Below are positions 19,040-26,623 of a DNA stretch of 64,000 bases, piece after piece; the stretch's first letter is position 1, and each line of letters begins with the position of its first letter. The translations under genes and the position numbers were made by a program. The notes under the pieces were generated by a model that saw nothing but the letters and a program-made list of their open reading frames with translations, was not told where the DNA came from and ran no database searches. The stretch spans positions 1 to 64,000 of the forward strand of contig CAZFLM010000003.1 in the NCBI GenBank assembly GCA_964519955.1, written 5' to 3'. Origin of the DNA: CAZFLM01 sp964519955 (GTDB lineage Bacteria; Armatimonadota; Chthonomonadetes; Chthonomonadales; CAJBBX01).

Positions 19040-19728
19040 CTGTACCTCGTCGGGTCGGGCAGTTCCGCCTCCGCGAACCCCTTCTTGCGCAAGAGACACG
19101 AGTCGCACTCCCCGCATGCGGCACCCTCGTCGGACGGGTCGTAGCAGGAGAGCGTCAGGCCATAGTCGACGCCCAGCTCGGCGCCGCGCCGCACAATCCC
19201 GGCCTTGGTGAGCCGGATGAGCGGGGTGTGGATGGTGAGCCGCTGGCTGCCCTCGACACCCGCCTTGGTGGCCAGGTTCGCCATGCGCTCATAGGCCTCG
19301 ATGAACTCCGGCCGGCAGTCCGGGTACCCGCTGTAGTCCAGCGCGTTCACGCCGATGAACACGTCGGAGCTGCCCAGCACCTCGGCCCACGCCAGCGCGA
19401 AGGAGAGGAAGATCGTGTTGCGCGCCGGCACATAGGTCACGGGGATCGCCTCGGCCATCTCCCCCAGGTCGCGCCCCTTGGGCACATCGATGTCGGCCGT
19501 CAGCGCCGACCCCCCGAACTGGCGCAGGTCGATATCCACCACGATGTGCTGGGCCACACCCAGCGCCTCGGCGACGCGGCGCGCGCAGCCGATCTCGACG
19601 GCGTGGCGCTGGCCATAGCGGAACGTGAGCGCGTGGCAGTCATACCCTTCGCTCCGCGCGATGGCGAGGGTCGTCGTGCTGTCGATGCCGCCGCTCAGCA
19701 GAACGACGGCGGGTCGGGATGGCTGCAT
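19036..19728 (-). CDS. queC: 7-cyano-7-deazaguanine (preQ0) synthase QueC
   Basis: ATP-dependent conversion of CDG to preQ0, next to QueE in the pathway; 230 aa. PP-loop motif VVLLSGGIDSTTTLAIA. VTYVPARNTIFLSFALAWAE is a QueC signature, and the zinc site is C-x8-C-x2-C-x2-C in LSCYDPSDEGAACGECDSC. Start at 19728 puts the PP-loop at the usual distance. queD and folE are not in the window, so the pathway is completed elsewhere. A TATAAT lies about 40 nt upstream; no preQ1 riboswitch was seen. Confidence 0.96.
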   Translation of the reverse strand: MQPSRPAVVLLSGGIDSTTTLAIARSEGYDCHALTFRYGQRHAVEIGCARRVAEALGVAQHIVVDIDLRQFGGSALTADIDVPKGRDLGEMAEAIPVTYVPARNTIFLSFALAWAEVLGSSDVFIGVNALDYSGYPDCRPEFIEAYERMANLATKAGVEGSQRLTIHTPLIRLTKAGIVRRGAELGVDYGLTLSCYDPSDEGAACGECDSCLLRKKGFAEAELPDPTRYR

Positions 19729-19768
19729 GGGCGTGTCCGCGGACAACCGGTGATGTGGATGCACGTCC

Positions 19769-19774
19769 ATTATA
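19769..19774 (-). promoter_or_regulatory. Possible -10 box for queC-queE
   Basis: A perfect TATAAT on the minus strand about 40 nt before queC. No convincing -35 is found at 16-18 bp, so this is tentative. Confidence 0.35.
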
Positions 19775-19917
19775 GCCCGAGGAACCGCGCGACGGGCGGG
19801 CAGTCGGAAGTAGGACCGCGCGTGCTATTATCTAGCATTACTGCGGGGTGTCCCGCAGCCATCAGCCTGCCCGCGGTGTCGCGGAAGGGCAATCCCCCGT
19901 GAAAGAAGGTACTACCG

Positions 19918-20925
19918 ATGCCCAGGAAAGGATGGGTCGTACTGGCCGTCTGCCTCGCAGTGGCCGTCGCGGCGCCATGCAGTGGACAGCTGCCCGCAGG
20001 CCTCCCAATTCCCCCGATCAACTTCGCAACGCTCCACCCGTTCGGCTCCTCCGGGATCGTCGACATCCGCCACATGGCGCTGGGGAACGCGCACGTCGCC
20101 GACGACCGCGATGGATGGCACGGCAATCCCGCCGGAATGATCGCCCTCGATAGGCCCGCGATCGAGGTCCACAACACCTGGTACCCGTTCACCACCATCC
20201 CGGACGTCAACCGGTTCGCGGTGGGCTACGGTTTCCGCGTGGGCAAGGCGGACGTCATCAAGATCCTTGGCGCCTGGGCCGATGCGCACGGGACCGTGAG
20301 TGGCTTCGCCGCGCCGGTGCACGTCTCCGGAACGGAGCGCGACTTCTCGATCGAGTACGCACATCGGGTGAACTCGAAGCTCACGCTGGGCGTTGCAACC
20401 GCGTACCTGGGCACCGACTCGAACTACACTGTGGCCGGTCTCGGCTCCGTCACGCAGCTCAAGAGCAAGCCGTACACCGCCGGCGGGCGTATCGGCGCGA
20501 TCTACCGCGTGTGCCCGAAGGTGAACGTCGGCTTCACGTACGACAACTACCAGGAGGGCGTCGACCGGTACGCGTCGGCCTTCAAGCTCACGCCCACCTC
20601 GACGACCTTCCACTCGACTGCCTGGCACTACGGCGTCGCCTACTGGCCCGATGAACTGACCTCGGTGATGATCGACTACCAGGACGTGAAGCTCGCCGGC
20701 GCCGGATCCAGCATCATCCAGCGCGCGCTGATGGGCGGCGTCGAGCGCCGCGTCGGCAACCTGTTCGTGCGCTTCGGCATGTTCGAGGGCAGCGCGACCG
20801 GCGGCGTCGGTGCGCGGGTCGGCGGCTGGGACATCTCGTACGCGTTCTCAGGCAAGTCGTCCCGGGACATCGCGGACCGCGGCGGCAAGACTGCCCACGC
20901 CGTGCAGATCCGCCACTACTTCTGA
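19918..20925 (+). CDS. Outer-membrane beta-barrel protein (PorV/FadL-like), function unknown
   Basis: 335 aa with a signal peptide ending SGQ. Short alternating strands rich in Gly, Tyr and aromatics follow (FAVGYGFRVGKADVIKILGAW, LTLGVATAYLGTDSNYTV), ending in IRHYF, the C-terminal aromatic that BAM recognises in outer-membrane barrels. The early part (IRHMALGNAHVADDRDGWHGNPAGM) resembles the GA(x)NPA start of PorV/FadL-type barrels. This is good evidence for a diderm envelope. GAAAGAAGG precedes the ATG. The leader holds a perfect 7-bp hairpin (CTGCGGG-GTGT-CCCGCAG). The cargo is unknown. Confidence 0.72.
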   Translation: MPRKGWVVLAVCLAVAVAAPCSGQLPAGLPIPPINFATLHPFGSSGIVDIRHMALGNAHVADDRDGWHGNPAGMIALDRPAIEVHNTWYPFTTIPDVNRFAVGYGFRVGKADVIKILGAWADAHGTVSGFAAPVHVSGTERDFSIEYAHRVNSKLTLGVATAYLGTDSNYTVAGLGSVTQLKSKPYTAGGRIGAIYRVCPKVNVGFTYDNYQEGVDRYASAFKLTPTSTTFHSTAWHYGVAYWPDELTSVMIDYQDVKLAGAGSSIIQRALMGGVERRVGNLFVRFGMFEGSATGGVGARVGGWDISYAFSGKSSRDIADRGGKTAHAVQIRHYF

Positions 20926-20952
20926 GCCGCACTCCATTCCGCAGTCATCGCG

Positions 20953-20982
20953 AAGGCCGGCCCCGCAGTTGGGGCCGGCCTT
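20953..20982 (+). terminator. Hairpin terminator after the barrel gene
   Basis: Perfect 12-bp stem AAGGCCGGCCCC with loop GCAGTT, 28 bp after the stop codon. The T-tract is weak (TT, then CGATGTCTT). Confidence 0.65.
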
Positions 20983-21006
20983 CGATGTCTTCTGATCCGA
21001 ACGGGC

Positions 21007-21125
21007 TCAGTGCACAGCGCGACCCTTCGGCACCATCGTTGCACAGGGCGGGGCGACGTACCACTGCACCTCTTGCCAGACACCGGCGACGCCGGCCTTG
21101 ACGGAATCGGGATTCGGGTGCACAA
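21007..21125 (-). pseudogene. Remnant of a HicB-like antitoxin gene
   Basis: Minus-strand translation reads VWQEVQWYVA directly joined to PPCATMVPKGRAVH and a stop. This matches the intact HicB at 22145-22378 (VWQEGQWYVA ... PPCATIVPKVRPVE) with about 31 internal residues missing. DNA identity across both blocks is high. No start codon or intact N-terminus is visible and no hicA follows, so it is a decayed second copy. Confidence 0.72.
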
Positions 21126-21177
21126 TACCGAACATAGCTCAACAGGACGGCCATCAGCGCATGCCGCCGAGGAAGCC

Positions 21178-21477
21178 ATGGACGCCATCGCCCAGGTGCC
21201 AACCGACGCACTAGCCTCGCTCTGCCGAAGGCACCATATCCGTGAACTGGCCGTTTTTGGGTCTGCCGCGCGAGGCGAAGCGGGCCCCGGCAGCGACGTA
21301 GATCTGCTGGTGGAGTTCGACGCCGATGCGCGGATCGGCTTCATGGCCCTGGCTCGTGCCTCTCGGGAGCTATCCGACCTGCTCGGCGCACCGGTCGATC
21401 TGGTGCCGAAGTCGGGTCTCAAGGCGCTCATCCGGGAGAGCGTGCTCGCGGAGGCCATCCCCCTCTATGCGTCGTGA
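21178..21477 (+). CDS. mntA: MntA-type nucleotidyltransferase antitoxin
   Basis: 99-aa minimal nucleotidyltransferase. The catalytic GSx10DxD motif is complete (GSAARGEAGPGSDVDL), with a third acidic strand at GAPVDLVPK. In the HepT/MntA family this enzyme adds AMP to a tyrosine of the HEPN toxin and silences it. Start at 21178 is preceded by GAGGAA; a longer reading from 21010 runs through the hicB remnant and is rejected. It overlaps the HEPN gene by 11 nt, the usual layout for this toxin-antitoxin pair. Confidence 0.9.
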   Translation: MDAIAQVPTDALASLCRRHHIRELAVFGSAARGEAGPGSDVDLLVEFDADARIGFMALARASRELSDLLGAPVDLVPKSGLKALIRESVLAEAIPLYAS

Positions 21478-21835
21478 CCTGCTCTACCTTCAGGATATCG
21501 TCGACGCCGCCGACGCGATCGGCGCGTTCCTCGCCGACAAGAGCCAAGAGGACTTCCTAGCAAGCGATCTGCTGCAGAGCGCCGTACTCCAGAAGCTCTC
21601 CGTGATCGGGGAGGCCGTCGCAAACCTCAGCGCCGACGCCAAGTCACGCAACCCAGAGGTCGAGTGGCGCGACATCGTGGCCTTCCGCAACATCGCGGTC
21701 CACGCGTACTTCAGTGTCAGGTGGCCCATCGTTTGGACCACCGCGACCGGCGATGTGCCAACCCTCACAGCGCAGGTCGCGCAGATCCTCGCACTGGAGA
21801 CCGCACGGACCAAGCCGGCGCAGGGCTCCCCGTAG
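21467..21835 (+). CDS. hepT: HepT-type HEPN ribonuclease toxin
   Basis: 122-aa all-helical HEPN domain. The RNase motif Rx4HxY is present as RNIAVHAYF (R74, H79, Y81); the Tyr is the residue AMPylated by MntA in characterised pairs. Upstream helices (SDLLQSAVLQKLSVIGEAVANLS) are typical of HepT. It begins inside the mntA 3' end (ATG at 21467), so toxin and antitoxin are translationally coupled. Likely role: plasmid or genome stabilisation, or phage-induced growth arrest. Confidence 0.92.
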   Translation: MRRDLLYLQDIVDAADAIGAFLADKSQEDFLASDLLQSAVLQKLSVIGEAVANLSADAKSRNPEVEWRDIVAFRNIAVHAYFSVRWPIVWTTATGDVPTLTAQVAQILALETARTKPAQGSP

Positions 21836-21866
21836 TGCCGGCTTCGGCAGCAGCGCCTCCGTCGCA

Positions 21867-21899
21867 GCCCCCTACCCCTCGAAGCCCACCGCCTGCAGG
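21867..21899. repeat. 33-bp direct repeat, left copy (flanks hicAB)
   Basis: Exact match to 22417-22449. The sequence equals the last codons and stop of the GDSL hydrolase gene, but here it is detached from that gene and lies just after hepT. Confidence 0.85.
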
Positions 21900-21933
21900 G
21901 ATGCGACGCAGGGGATCCCGTCCAGCGGCCACC

Positions 21934-22155
21934 TCACAGAGCTTCCCACTCAGCAGGAGAGACCCCTGCCTGCGCCAGGATCGAGCGGATCGTGCCGACG
22001 GCTACCTCATGGTGGCGCGGCACGATGGCCGTCCGGATGCCTCCGGGGCTCGACTTCACGAACCTGGCGTGACTGCCCACGGTCGTCGTCTCGGCGAACC
22101 CCAGGGCCTCCAGCTTGCGCTTGACGACCCGATAGGGGAGTGGCCTAAGCGGCAT
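21934..22155 (-). CDS. hicA: HicA mRNA interferase toxin
   Basis: 73 aa, dsRBD-like fold. The family core is seen: PYRVVKRKLEALGF, then TTTVGSHARFVKS with the catalytic His in GSH, and VPRHHEVAVGTIRSILAQAGVS. It cleaves mRNA when free of HicB. ATG at 22155 overlaps the HicB 3' end by 11 nt. The order is antitoxin first and toxin second. Confidence 0.93.
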   Translation of the reverse strand: MPLRPLPYRVVKRKLEALGFAETTTVGSHARFVKSSPGGIRTAIVPRHHEVAVGTIRSILAQAGVSPAEWEAL

Positions 22156-22378
22156 CGAGGTCCACTTCGACCGGCCGGACCTTCGGCACGATCGTCGCAC
22201 AGGGCGGCGCGAAGTGCAGGCCGAGCGCCTCGCGCAGGTTGGCCAGCGCCTCATCCTCCGTCTCGCCCTGGCTGGCCACATCGACCTCGCGGCACTGGGC
22301 GACGTACCACTGCCCCTCTTGCCAGACACTAGCCGTGAACGAATGTAGCACGGACGTCACCTCCACCGTAGCGAACAC
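22145..22378 (-). CDS. hicB: HicB antitoxin
   Basis: 77 aa with the partial RNase-H-like HicB fold: FTASVWQEGQWYVAQCREVDVASQGETEDEALANL broken into strand, strand, loop and helix, the last with the family GxTxxEAL pattern. It neutralises HicA. There is no C-terminal ribbon-helix-helix or Xre extension, so DNA binding by this short form is doubtful. A truncated paralogue lies 1.1 kb to the left. Confidence 0.92.
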   Translation of the reverse strand: MFATVEVTSVLHSFTASVWQEGQWYVAQCREVDVASQGETEDEALANLREALGLHFAPPCATIVPKVRPVEVDLDAA

Positions 22379-22416
22379 ACTCGACTTCCATTGTACACGG
22401 CCACCATCGCGGGCCC

Positions 22417-22449
22417 GCCCCCTACCCCTCGAAGCCCACCGCCTGCAGG
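22417..22449. repeat. 33-bp direct repeat, right copy (3' end of GDSL gene)
   Basis: Exact match to 21867-21899. It covers the last eight or so codons and the TAG of the GDSL hydrolase plus five downstream bases. The hicAB pair lies between the copies. Confidence 0.85.
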
Positions 22450-23069
22450 AACGCCCGCGCCAGCACCATGTGCCCCACGTGCGTCGGGTGGACGCGGTCC
22501 CACGCCAGGTAGTTCGGGTGGTAGTGCCTCAGCACGGGCTCGAACGCCGCCTGCGTGTCGACGAGGATCGTGCCGTGCTTCGCCGCGATGCGCTTCACCG
22601 CCGCGCCATACTGGTCCATCGTCGCGCGCATGGCGTCGGCCGGGTTCGGCTCGATGTAGTAGGGCGTCATCAGCACGAGCCCCTTCACGGTGGGCTTGGT
22701 CGCCGCCACCAGCTCGTCGAGCGTCGCCTCGTACTCGCCGAGCGGCACCCCGGCCTCCGGCACGAGCGGCATGTCGAACTGGCGCCACACGTCGTTGATG
22801 CCGATCATGATCGACAGCCAATCCGGCTTCTGGTCGAACACGTCGGTCTGCCACCGGGCCTTGAGCGCGCGCACCGTGTCGCCGCTGCAGCCCATGTTCA
22901 CCACGCGGATGCGCCGCTCCGGGTACGCGGCCCCAAGCAGGCTGTCCACCATCATCGGGTAGCCCCGCCCATGCGCCTCGAACAACCCCTCGCCCACGGG
23001 CCGCGCCCGCTCCACATCCGTGATGGAGTCCCCCATCATCACCAGCTTGCTGCCTGCGTCGATAAGCAC
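22422..23069 (-). CDS. SGNH/GDSL-family hydrolase
   Basis: 215-aa cytoplasmic esterase/acetylesterase-like protein. Block I VMMGDSITD (catalytic Ser), block II Gly in NMGCSGDTV, block III GINDVW and block V DRVHPTHVGH with the Asp-x-x-His dyad are all present. No signal peptide. It is close to the GDSL hydrolases that deacetylate sugars. It lies 12 bp downstream of the DUF4143 ATPase gene on the same strand. Its last codons are duplicated on the far side of hicAB. Confidence 0.9.
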   Translation of the reverse strand: MLIDAGSKLVMMGDSITDVERARPVGEGLFEAHGRGYPMMVDSLLGAAYPERRIRVVNMGCSGDTVRALKARWQTDVFDQKPDWLSIMIGINDVWRQFDMPLVPEAGVPLGEYEATLDELVAATKPTVKGLVLMTPYYIEPNPADAMRATMDQYGAAVKRIAAKHGTILVDTQAAFEPVLRHYHPNYLAWDRVHPTHVGHMVLARAFLQAVGFEG

Positions 23070-23081
23070 GGAACCTGTCTC

Positions 23082-24332
23082 CTACGGTGTATTGGCTGAG
23101 TTGCGCCACAGCACGTCAAGCGGCAGCGCGCACAGCTTGGGCCCGAACGGCAGCGCCGCGCCGCCCGTGTAGAGCACGACCCCGCGGACGAACCGGTCGC
23201 CCGCCAGCCGGGCCAACTCGCGCAGGCCGCTGAAGTCGCTCGCCGCCACCGACTGTGCCGCCTTGACCTCGATGCCGACCACTCGCCCGGCGCGGTCCTC
23301 GAGTACGAGGTCGACCTCGTGCCGCGCCGCGGTTCGAAAGTGGCAGAAGCTCGGGTTGGCGCGGCTCCAAGCTCCGGACTTCATCAGTTCCGCAGCCACG
23401 AACGTCTCTAGCAATCCGCCCAGGAGCGATCCATCGGCCTGCAGACGTGCCGCGTTGGCTCCCACGCACGCCGCGACAAGCCCGGTATCGCTGAGCAGGA
23501 CCTTCGGCGCCTTGGCCAACCTCACCTCCAGGTTACCCGCCCAGGCCGGAAGCAAGCGGACAAGAAACGTGGCCTGTAGGACGGCCAGGTAGCGCTGCAG
23601 GGACGTGTACGGCAGGCCAAGGGTCCTGGAGATGTCGGAGGAGTTCAGTACGCTGCCGGAGCGGGCTGCAAGCAGGGCCAACAGCCGCGGGAAGGCGGCG
23701 AGTCCTTCGACGCCGCTGATGTCGCGAACGTCGCGCTGGAGGATCGTGTCGACGTACGAGGCGAACCAGGCCGCGCGCCGGTCCTCGGTGCTCCGCGCCA
23801 CGGGCTCCGGGTAGCCGCCGCGCACGATGCGGCCGATCAGCTCGGACCGGTCAAGCGGCGCGCCCGGAGTGGCCGGCAGATCCTCACCGAACAGGGCGTC
23901 GCACACCGACGTGCCGGTGTCCTCGATCTCCGCCTGAGCGAGTGGCGCCAGCGTCAGGATCTCCATGCGGCCGGCGAGCGACTCGGACAGGCGGGGCAGG
24001 ACCATTACGTTCGCGGAGCCCGTCAGCAGGAACCGCCCGGGCGCGGGGTCGCGGTCGACCGCTACCTTGATGGCCGGAAACAACTCGGGCGCGCGCTGCA
24101 CCTCGTCGATGATGACCGGGCCGCTCAGCGCCTGCACGAAGCCCGATGGGTCGGTGCGGGCCGCGGCCAGGGTCGCCGGGTCGTCCAGCGTGAAGTACTG
24201 CGCCCGATGCGGCCCCTCCGCGATGGCACGGACGAGGGTCGTCTTGCCCGTCTGGCGCGCGCCATTCAGGAGCACCACGCGGGTGTCGTGCAGCGCGTCC
24301 AGCATCTTTGGCTGTAGAAATCTCCGGTACAT
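23082..24332 (-). CDS. AAA_14/DUF4143 ATP-binding protein
   Basis: 416 aa. N-terminal P-loop GARQTGKTTLV, Walker B VIIDEVQRAPELFPAIK and sensor LTGSANVM; the C-terminal DUF4143 domain has the restriction-endonuclease-like CHFRTAARHEVDLVLEDRAGRVVGIEVKA (D-ExK core). The family is widespread, mobile and of uncertain function; it is often found near toxin-antitoxin genes, as here. A 17-bp palindrome begins at its start codon. Confidence 0.92.
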   Translation of the reverse strand: MYRRFLQPKMLDALHDTRVVLLNGARQTGKTTLVRAIAEGPHRAQYFTLDDPATLAAARTDPSGFVQALSGPVIIDEVQRAPELFPAIKVAVDRDPAPGRFLLTGSANVMVLPRLSESLAGRMEILTLAPLAQAEIEDTGTSVCDALFGEDLPATPGAPLDRSELIGRIVRGGYPEPVARSTEDRRAAWFASYVDTILQRDVRDISGVEGLAAFPRLLALLAARSGSVLNSSDISRTLGLPYTSLQRYLAVLQATFLVRLLPAWAGNLEVRLAKAPKVLLSDTGLVAACVGANAARLQADGSLLGGLLETFVAAELMKSGAWSRANPSFCHFRTAARHEVDLVLEDRAGRVVGIEVKAAQSVAASDFSGLRELARLAGDRFVRGVVLYTGGAALPFGPKLCALPLDVLWRNSANTP

Positions 24333-24348
24333 GGGTAAATATTACCCA
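24332..24348 (-). promoter_or_regulatory. Palindrome at the DUF4143 start codon
   Basis: TGGGTAA-ATA-TTACCCA, with perfect 7-bp arms in an AT-rich patch. The first base of the start codon is the edge of the palindrome. Likely operator or translation-control hairpin; unproven. Confidence 0.45.
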
Positions 24349-24457
24349 CTTCGTGGTGAATCTGCAACAGCCACAGTCTGCAGATCGGTTGCTCAGGATT
24401 AGCGGAACCAGCAAGCGGCCGGGCAGAGCAAGCGCGCTGCGCATCCCGAGAGGGGAA

Positions 24458-24539
24458 GGGCGAAGCAATCGCGCCAGAGGATCCGTGAAAGACGGCTCTG
24501 CACGCGATTGCGTTGCCCCTACGGTTGCTTCGCCAGAGG
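24458..24539. repeat. Imperfect inverted repeat with short direct repeats
   Basis: GGGCGAAGCAATCGCG (24458-24473) faces CGCGATTGCGTTGCCC (24503-24518). CGCCAGAGG occurs at 24472-24480 and 24531-24539. It lies in the 209-bp gap between the DUF4143 and esterase genes. It may be a terminator or the remains of a small mobile repeat. Confidence 0.4.
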
Positions 24540-24541
24540 CG

Positions 24542-25354
24542 CTACCACTTCTCCGCGAGGAACTTCACCGCGTCCGCCCCGGTCAGCTCGTAGTACTTGC
24601 CCAGGTCGTGCGAGACCTCGGGCAGCACGCGCCGCTCGATGGCGTAGTCGGCCTGCTTCAGCGCGTCGATGAACGGCCCCTGCGCGCCCAGCGCGAAGTC
24701 CTTCTCCCCCACGACGAGCATCAGCCGCACACGTCCCTTGAGCTTCTTCACGTTCTCCAGCGACAGCTCCGCCGGCAGCTCACCGTTCCGCGGCGCGAAC
24801 ATGCCCGCCCACGCAGCCACCGCCGAGAACACGTCCGGGTGCTTCATCGCCAGGCGCACCGACCCGCTGCCGCCCATCGAGAAGCCGGAGATCACCCGGA
24901 AGGCCCGCTCCCGCTTCGTGCGGAACGTGCGGTCGATGAGCGGCACCAGCTCCTTGACAATGGTGGTCTCGCCCATCTGGCGCTGCCCGTGCCGGTCCTG
25001 GTAGCCGCTCACGCCGCCGTTCGGGAACACGCAGATGGCGGGCTTGACGGCCTTCTCCTCGATGAGCTTCGCCACGATGCTCGAGAAGCCGCCCGCGTCG
25101 GAGTTCTCGTTGCCGCCCGCCCCGTGCAGGAAGTAGATGACCGGATAGCGCGCCTTGCCCTCCGCGTAACCCGGCGGCAGCCACACGCTGTAGCCGACCT
25201 CGGTGTCCATCGAGGCGCTGTGGTAGCTGCGGTGCTCCACGCCCGGCGCGGTGCTCGCCGGCACGTTGTTCCACTTCGGCTCCGGGCGCCGCTCCTGCGC
25301 ACCCGCGGCGGCGCACACGGCGAGAAGGGCGGCGACGACATACGGGAGGGTCAT
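24542..25354 (-). CDS. Exported esterase (feruloyl esterase/esterase D-like)
   Basis: 270 aa with a signal peptide (MTLPYVVAALLAVCAAAGAQ). PF00756-type alpha/beta hydrolase: YSVWLPPGYAEGKARYPVIYFLHGAGG, nucleophile GFSMGGSGSVRLA, acid in LMLVVGEKDFAL and His in LPEVSHDLGKYY. It probably removes acyl groups from polysaccharide or similar esters in the periplasm or outside the cell. GGAAGGAG before the ATG fixes the start at 25354, overlapping the preceding gene's stop by 4 nt. Confidence 0.9.
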   Translation of the reverse strand: MTLPYVVAALLAVCAAAGAQERRPEPKWNNVPASTAPGVEHRSYHSASMDTEVGYSVWLPPGYAEGKARYPVIYFLHGAGGNENSDAGGFSSIVAKLIEEKAVKPAICVFPNGGVSGYQDRHGQRQMGETTIVKELVPLIDRTFRTKRERAFRVISGFSMGGSGSVRLAMKHPDVFSAVAAWAGMFAPRNGELPAELSLENVKKLKGRVRLMLVVGEKDFALGAQGPFIDALKQADYAIERRVLPEVSHDLGKYYELTGADAVKFLAEKW

Positions 25355-25824
25355 GGTTGGGGCTCCTTCCGGGGAGTAGGATGGGCTTCGGGTTGCTGGT
25401 GCTGGCGGGCTCGGCGTGACTTGCACTCGACGACGCACATGACAGCCAGGAGGACGGTGGCCATCAGGTTCAGGCCGTACCATGTGAGTTCAGGTGTGAG
25501 GACGGTGTTGAACTGCGGCACCTGGCTGGCAAAGAACGCCAACTCGAGGCACAGCCCCACGCCCAGGGCGACGCGCTGCCCCCGCGGGCCGCGTGTTCGT
25601 AGGGCAACAAGCGCAGCGGCGAGGGTCAACGCGGCGTACGACAGCTCCCGCCTAAGGAGCCAGTCGTTGTAGCTGATCCCATAGGCGTCGGCCGGCGGGT
25701 GTCCGGCCAGGTAGTAGACAGTGCCACCGAAGACCACGCCGTCGTCCCAATATGGAGGATACCGGAACGCCAGCGCGACGGCTCCGACCGCAACGAGTAC
25801 GGCGACCGCCTGCTTCCAGTTCAC
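25351..25824 (-). CDS. Small multi-pass membrane protein, unknown
   Basis: 157 aa with about four hydrophobic segments (WKQAVAVLVAVGAVALAF; LSYAALTLAAALVALRT; VALGVGLCLELAFFASQV; LMATVLLAVMCVVEC) and a basic, Pro-rich tail. No motif recognised. A GTG start at 25824 with AGGAG upstream is preferred to an ATG at 25881, because the latter lies inside the ankyrin gene. It overlaps the esterase start by 4 nt, making an ankyrin-membrane-esterase operon. Confidence 0.7.
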   Translation of the reverse strand: MNWKQAVAVLVAVGAVALAFRYPPYWDDGVVFGGTVYYLAGHPPADAYGISYNDWLLRRELSYAALTLAAALVALRTRGPRGQRVALGVGLCLELAFFASQVPQFNTVLTPELTWYGLNLMATVLLAVMCVVECKSRRARQHQQPEAHPTPRKEPQP

Positions 25825-25828
25825 CGGG

Positions 25829-26617
25829 CTACTCCTTCGCGCCGGCCTTCTTGAGTTGGCGAACGAGGTCGTCGTACCCACGCATGGCCGCGAGCTTGAG
25901 GGCGGTCATCCCCTTCTTGCTCTTGACGTGGACGTTTGCTCCCTTCGTGATCAGGAAGCTGGCAATGCCGGTATTCCCGCGCTTGATCGCGATCATCAGC
26001 GTGGACCAGCCGTAGTCCATGTTCTTCGGGTAGCTGCCCGTATCCCACTTCTTCTGGTTGACGGCGACACCCTTGGCAACGAGGTAGTGCACGACAGCGG
26101 AGCGCCCCTTGAACACTGCCTGTGACAACGCTCCGGGCCCCTGTGTCTTCAGGTTTGCGCCATGATCGACCAGCATCTGAACCGTCTGCAGAGTGCCCAT
26201 CTCGGAGGCGAACTCGAGAGCCGAGGAACCGTAAGTCGTGCGCGCGTTCACCTTGGCGCCGTGGTCGAGGAGCACCTTGACTGCACTCGGCACCCCACTC
26301 CCTGCAGCGGCCCACAGCGCCGTGTCGCCTTCGGATGCGCGCGCGTTCGGATCGGCACCACGGTCAAGCAGAGCCTTAACCAGATCCGTGTCACCATACG
26401 AGGCTGCATAGATGAGCGGGGTCCAACCGCGCTTGTCCCGGGCCTTCACACTGGCGCCCAGGTCCACGAGCTTCGTGACGGCCGGGGCGTCGCCGCTCTC
26501 GGCTGCCTTGAGCAGGGCAGCATCGCTGACGACAGTCACCCCACGGTTCTGGCCAATGACAGGACCGGCGGCAAGACTAAGCAGCGAGAGTGTGAGCAGT
26601 CTGACGGGCGAGGGCAT
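25829..26617 (-). CDS. Exported ankyrin-repeat protein
   Basis: 262 aa: signal peptide (LLTLSLLSLAAGPVIGQ), then six or so ankyrin repeats with clear TPLxxAA/GxxxVxxLLxxGA pattern (GWTPLIYAASYGDTDLVKALLDRGADPNA; DTALWAAAGSGVPSAVKVLLDHGAKVNA; MTALKLAAMRGYDDLVRQLKKAGA). Probably a periplasmic protein-binding scaffold. First gene of an operon with a membrane protein and an esterase. The partner is unknown. Confidence 0.85.
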   Translation of the reverse strand: MPSPVRLLTLSLLSLAAGPVIGQNRGVTVVSDAALLKAAESGDAPAVTKLVDLGASVKARDKRGWTPLIYAASYGDTDLVKALLDRGADPNARASEGDTALWAAAGSGVPSAVKVLLDHGAKVNARTTYGSSALEFASEMGTLQTVQMLVDHGANLKTQGPGALSQAVFKGRSAVVHYLVAKGVAVNQKKWDTGSYPKNMDYGWSTLMIAIKRGNTGIASFLITKGANVHVKSKKGMTALKLAAMRGYDDLVRQLKKAGAKE

Positions 26618-26623
26618 GTCAAA

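Noticed and set aside
19729..19917. A preQ1 riboswitch before queC
   Set aside because: No preQ1 aptamer pattern can be seen; only a -10-like box lies there.
21010..21477. Longer start of mntA at 21010
   Set aside because: The extra 56 codons run through the hicB remnant; the 99-aa form fits the family length and has GAGGAA upstream.
21178..24332. A prophage or integrated plasmid around the toxin-antitoxin patch
   Set aside because: No integrase, replication or structural genes, and base composition looks like the neighbours.
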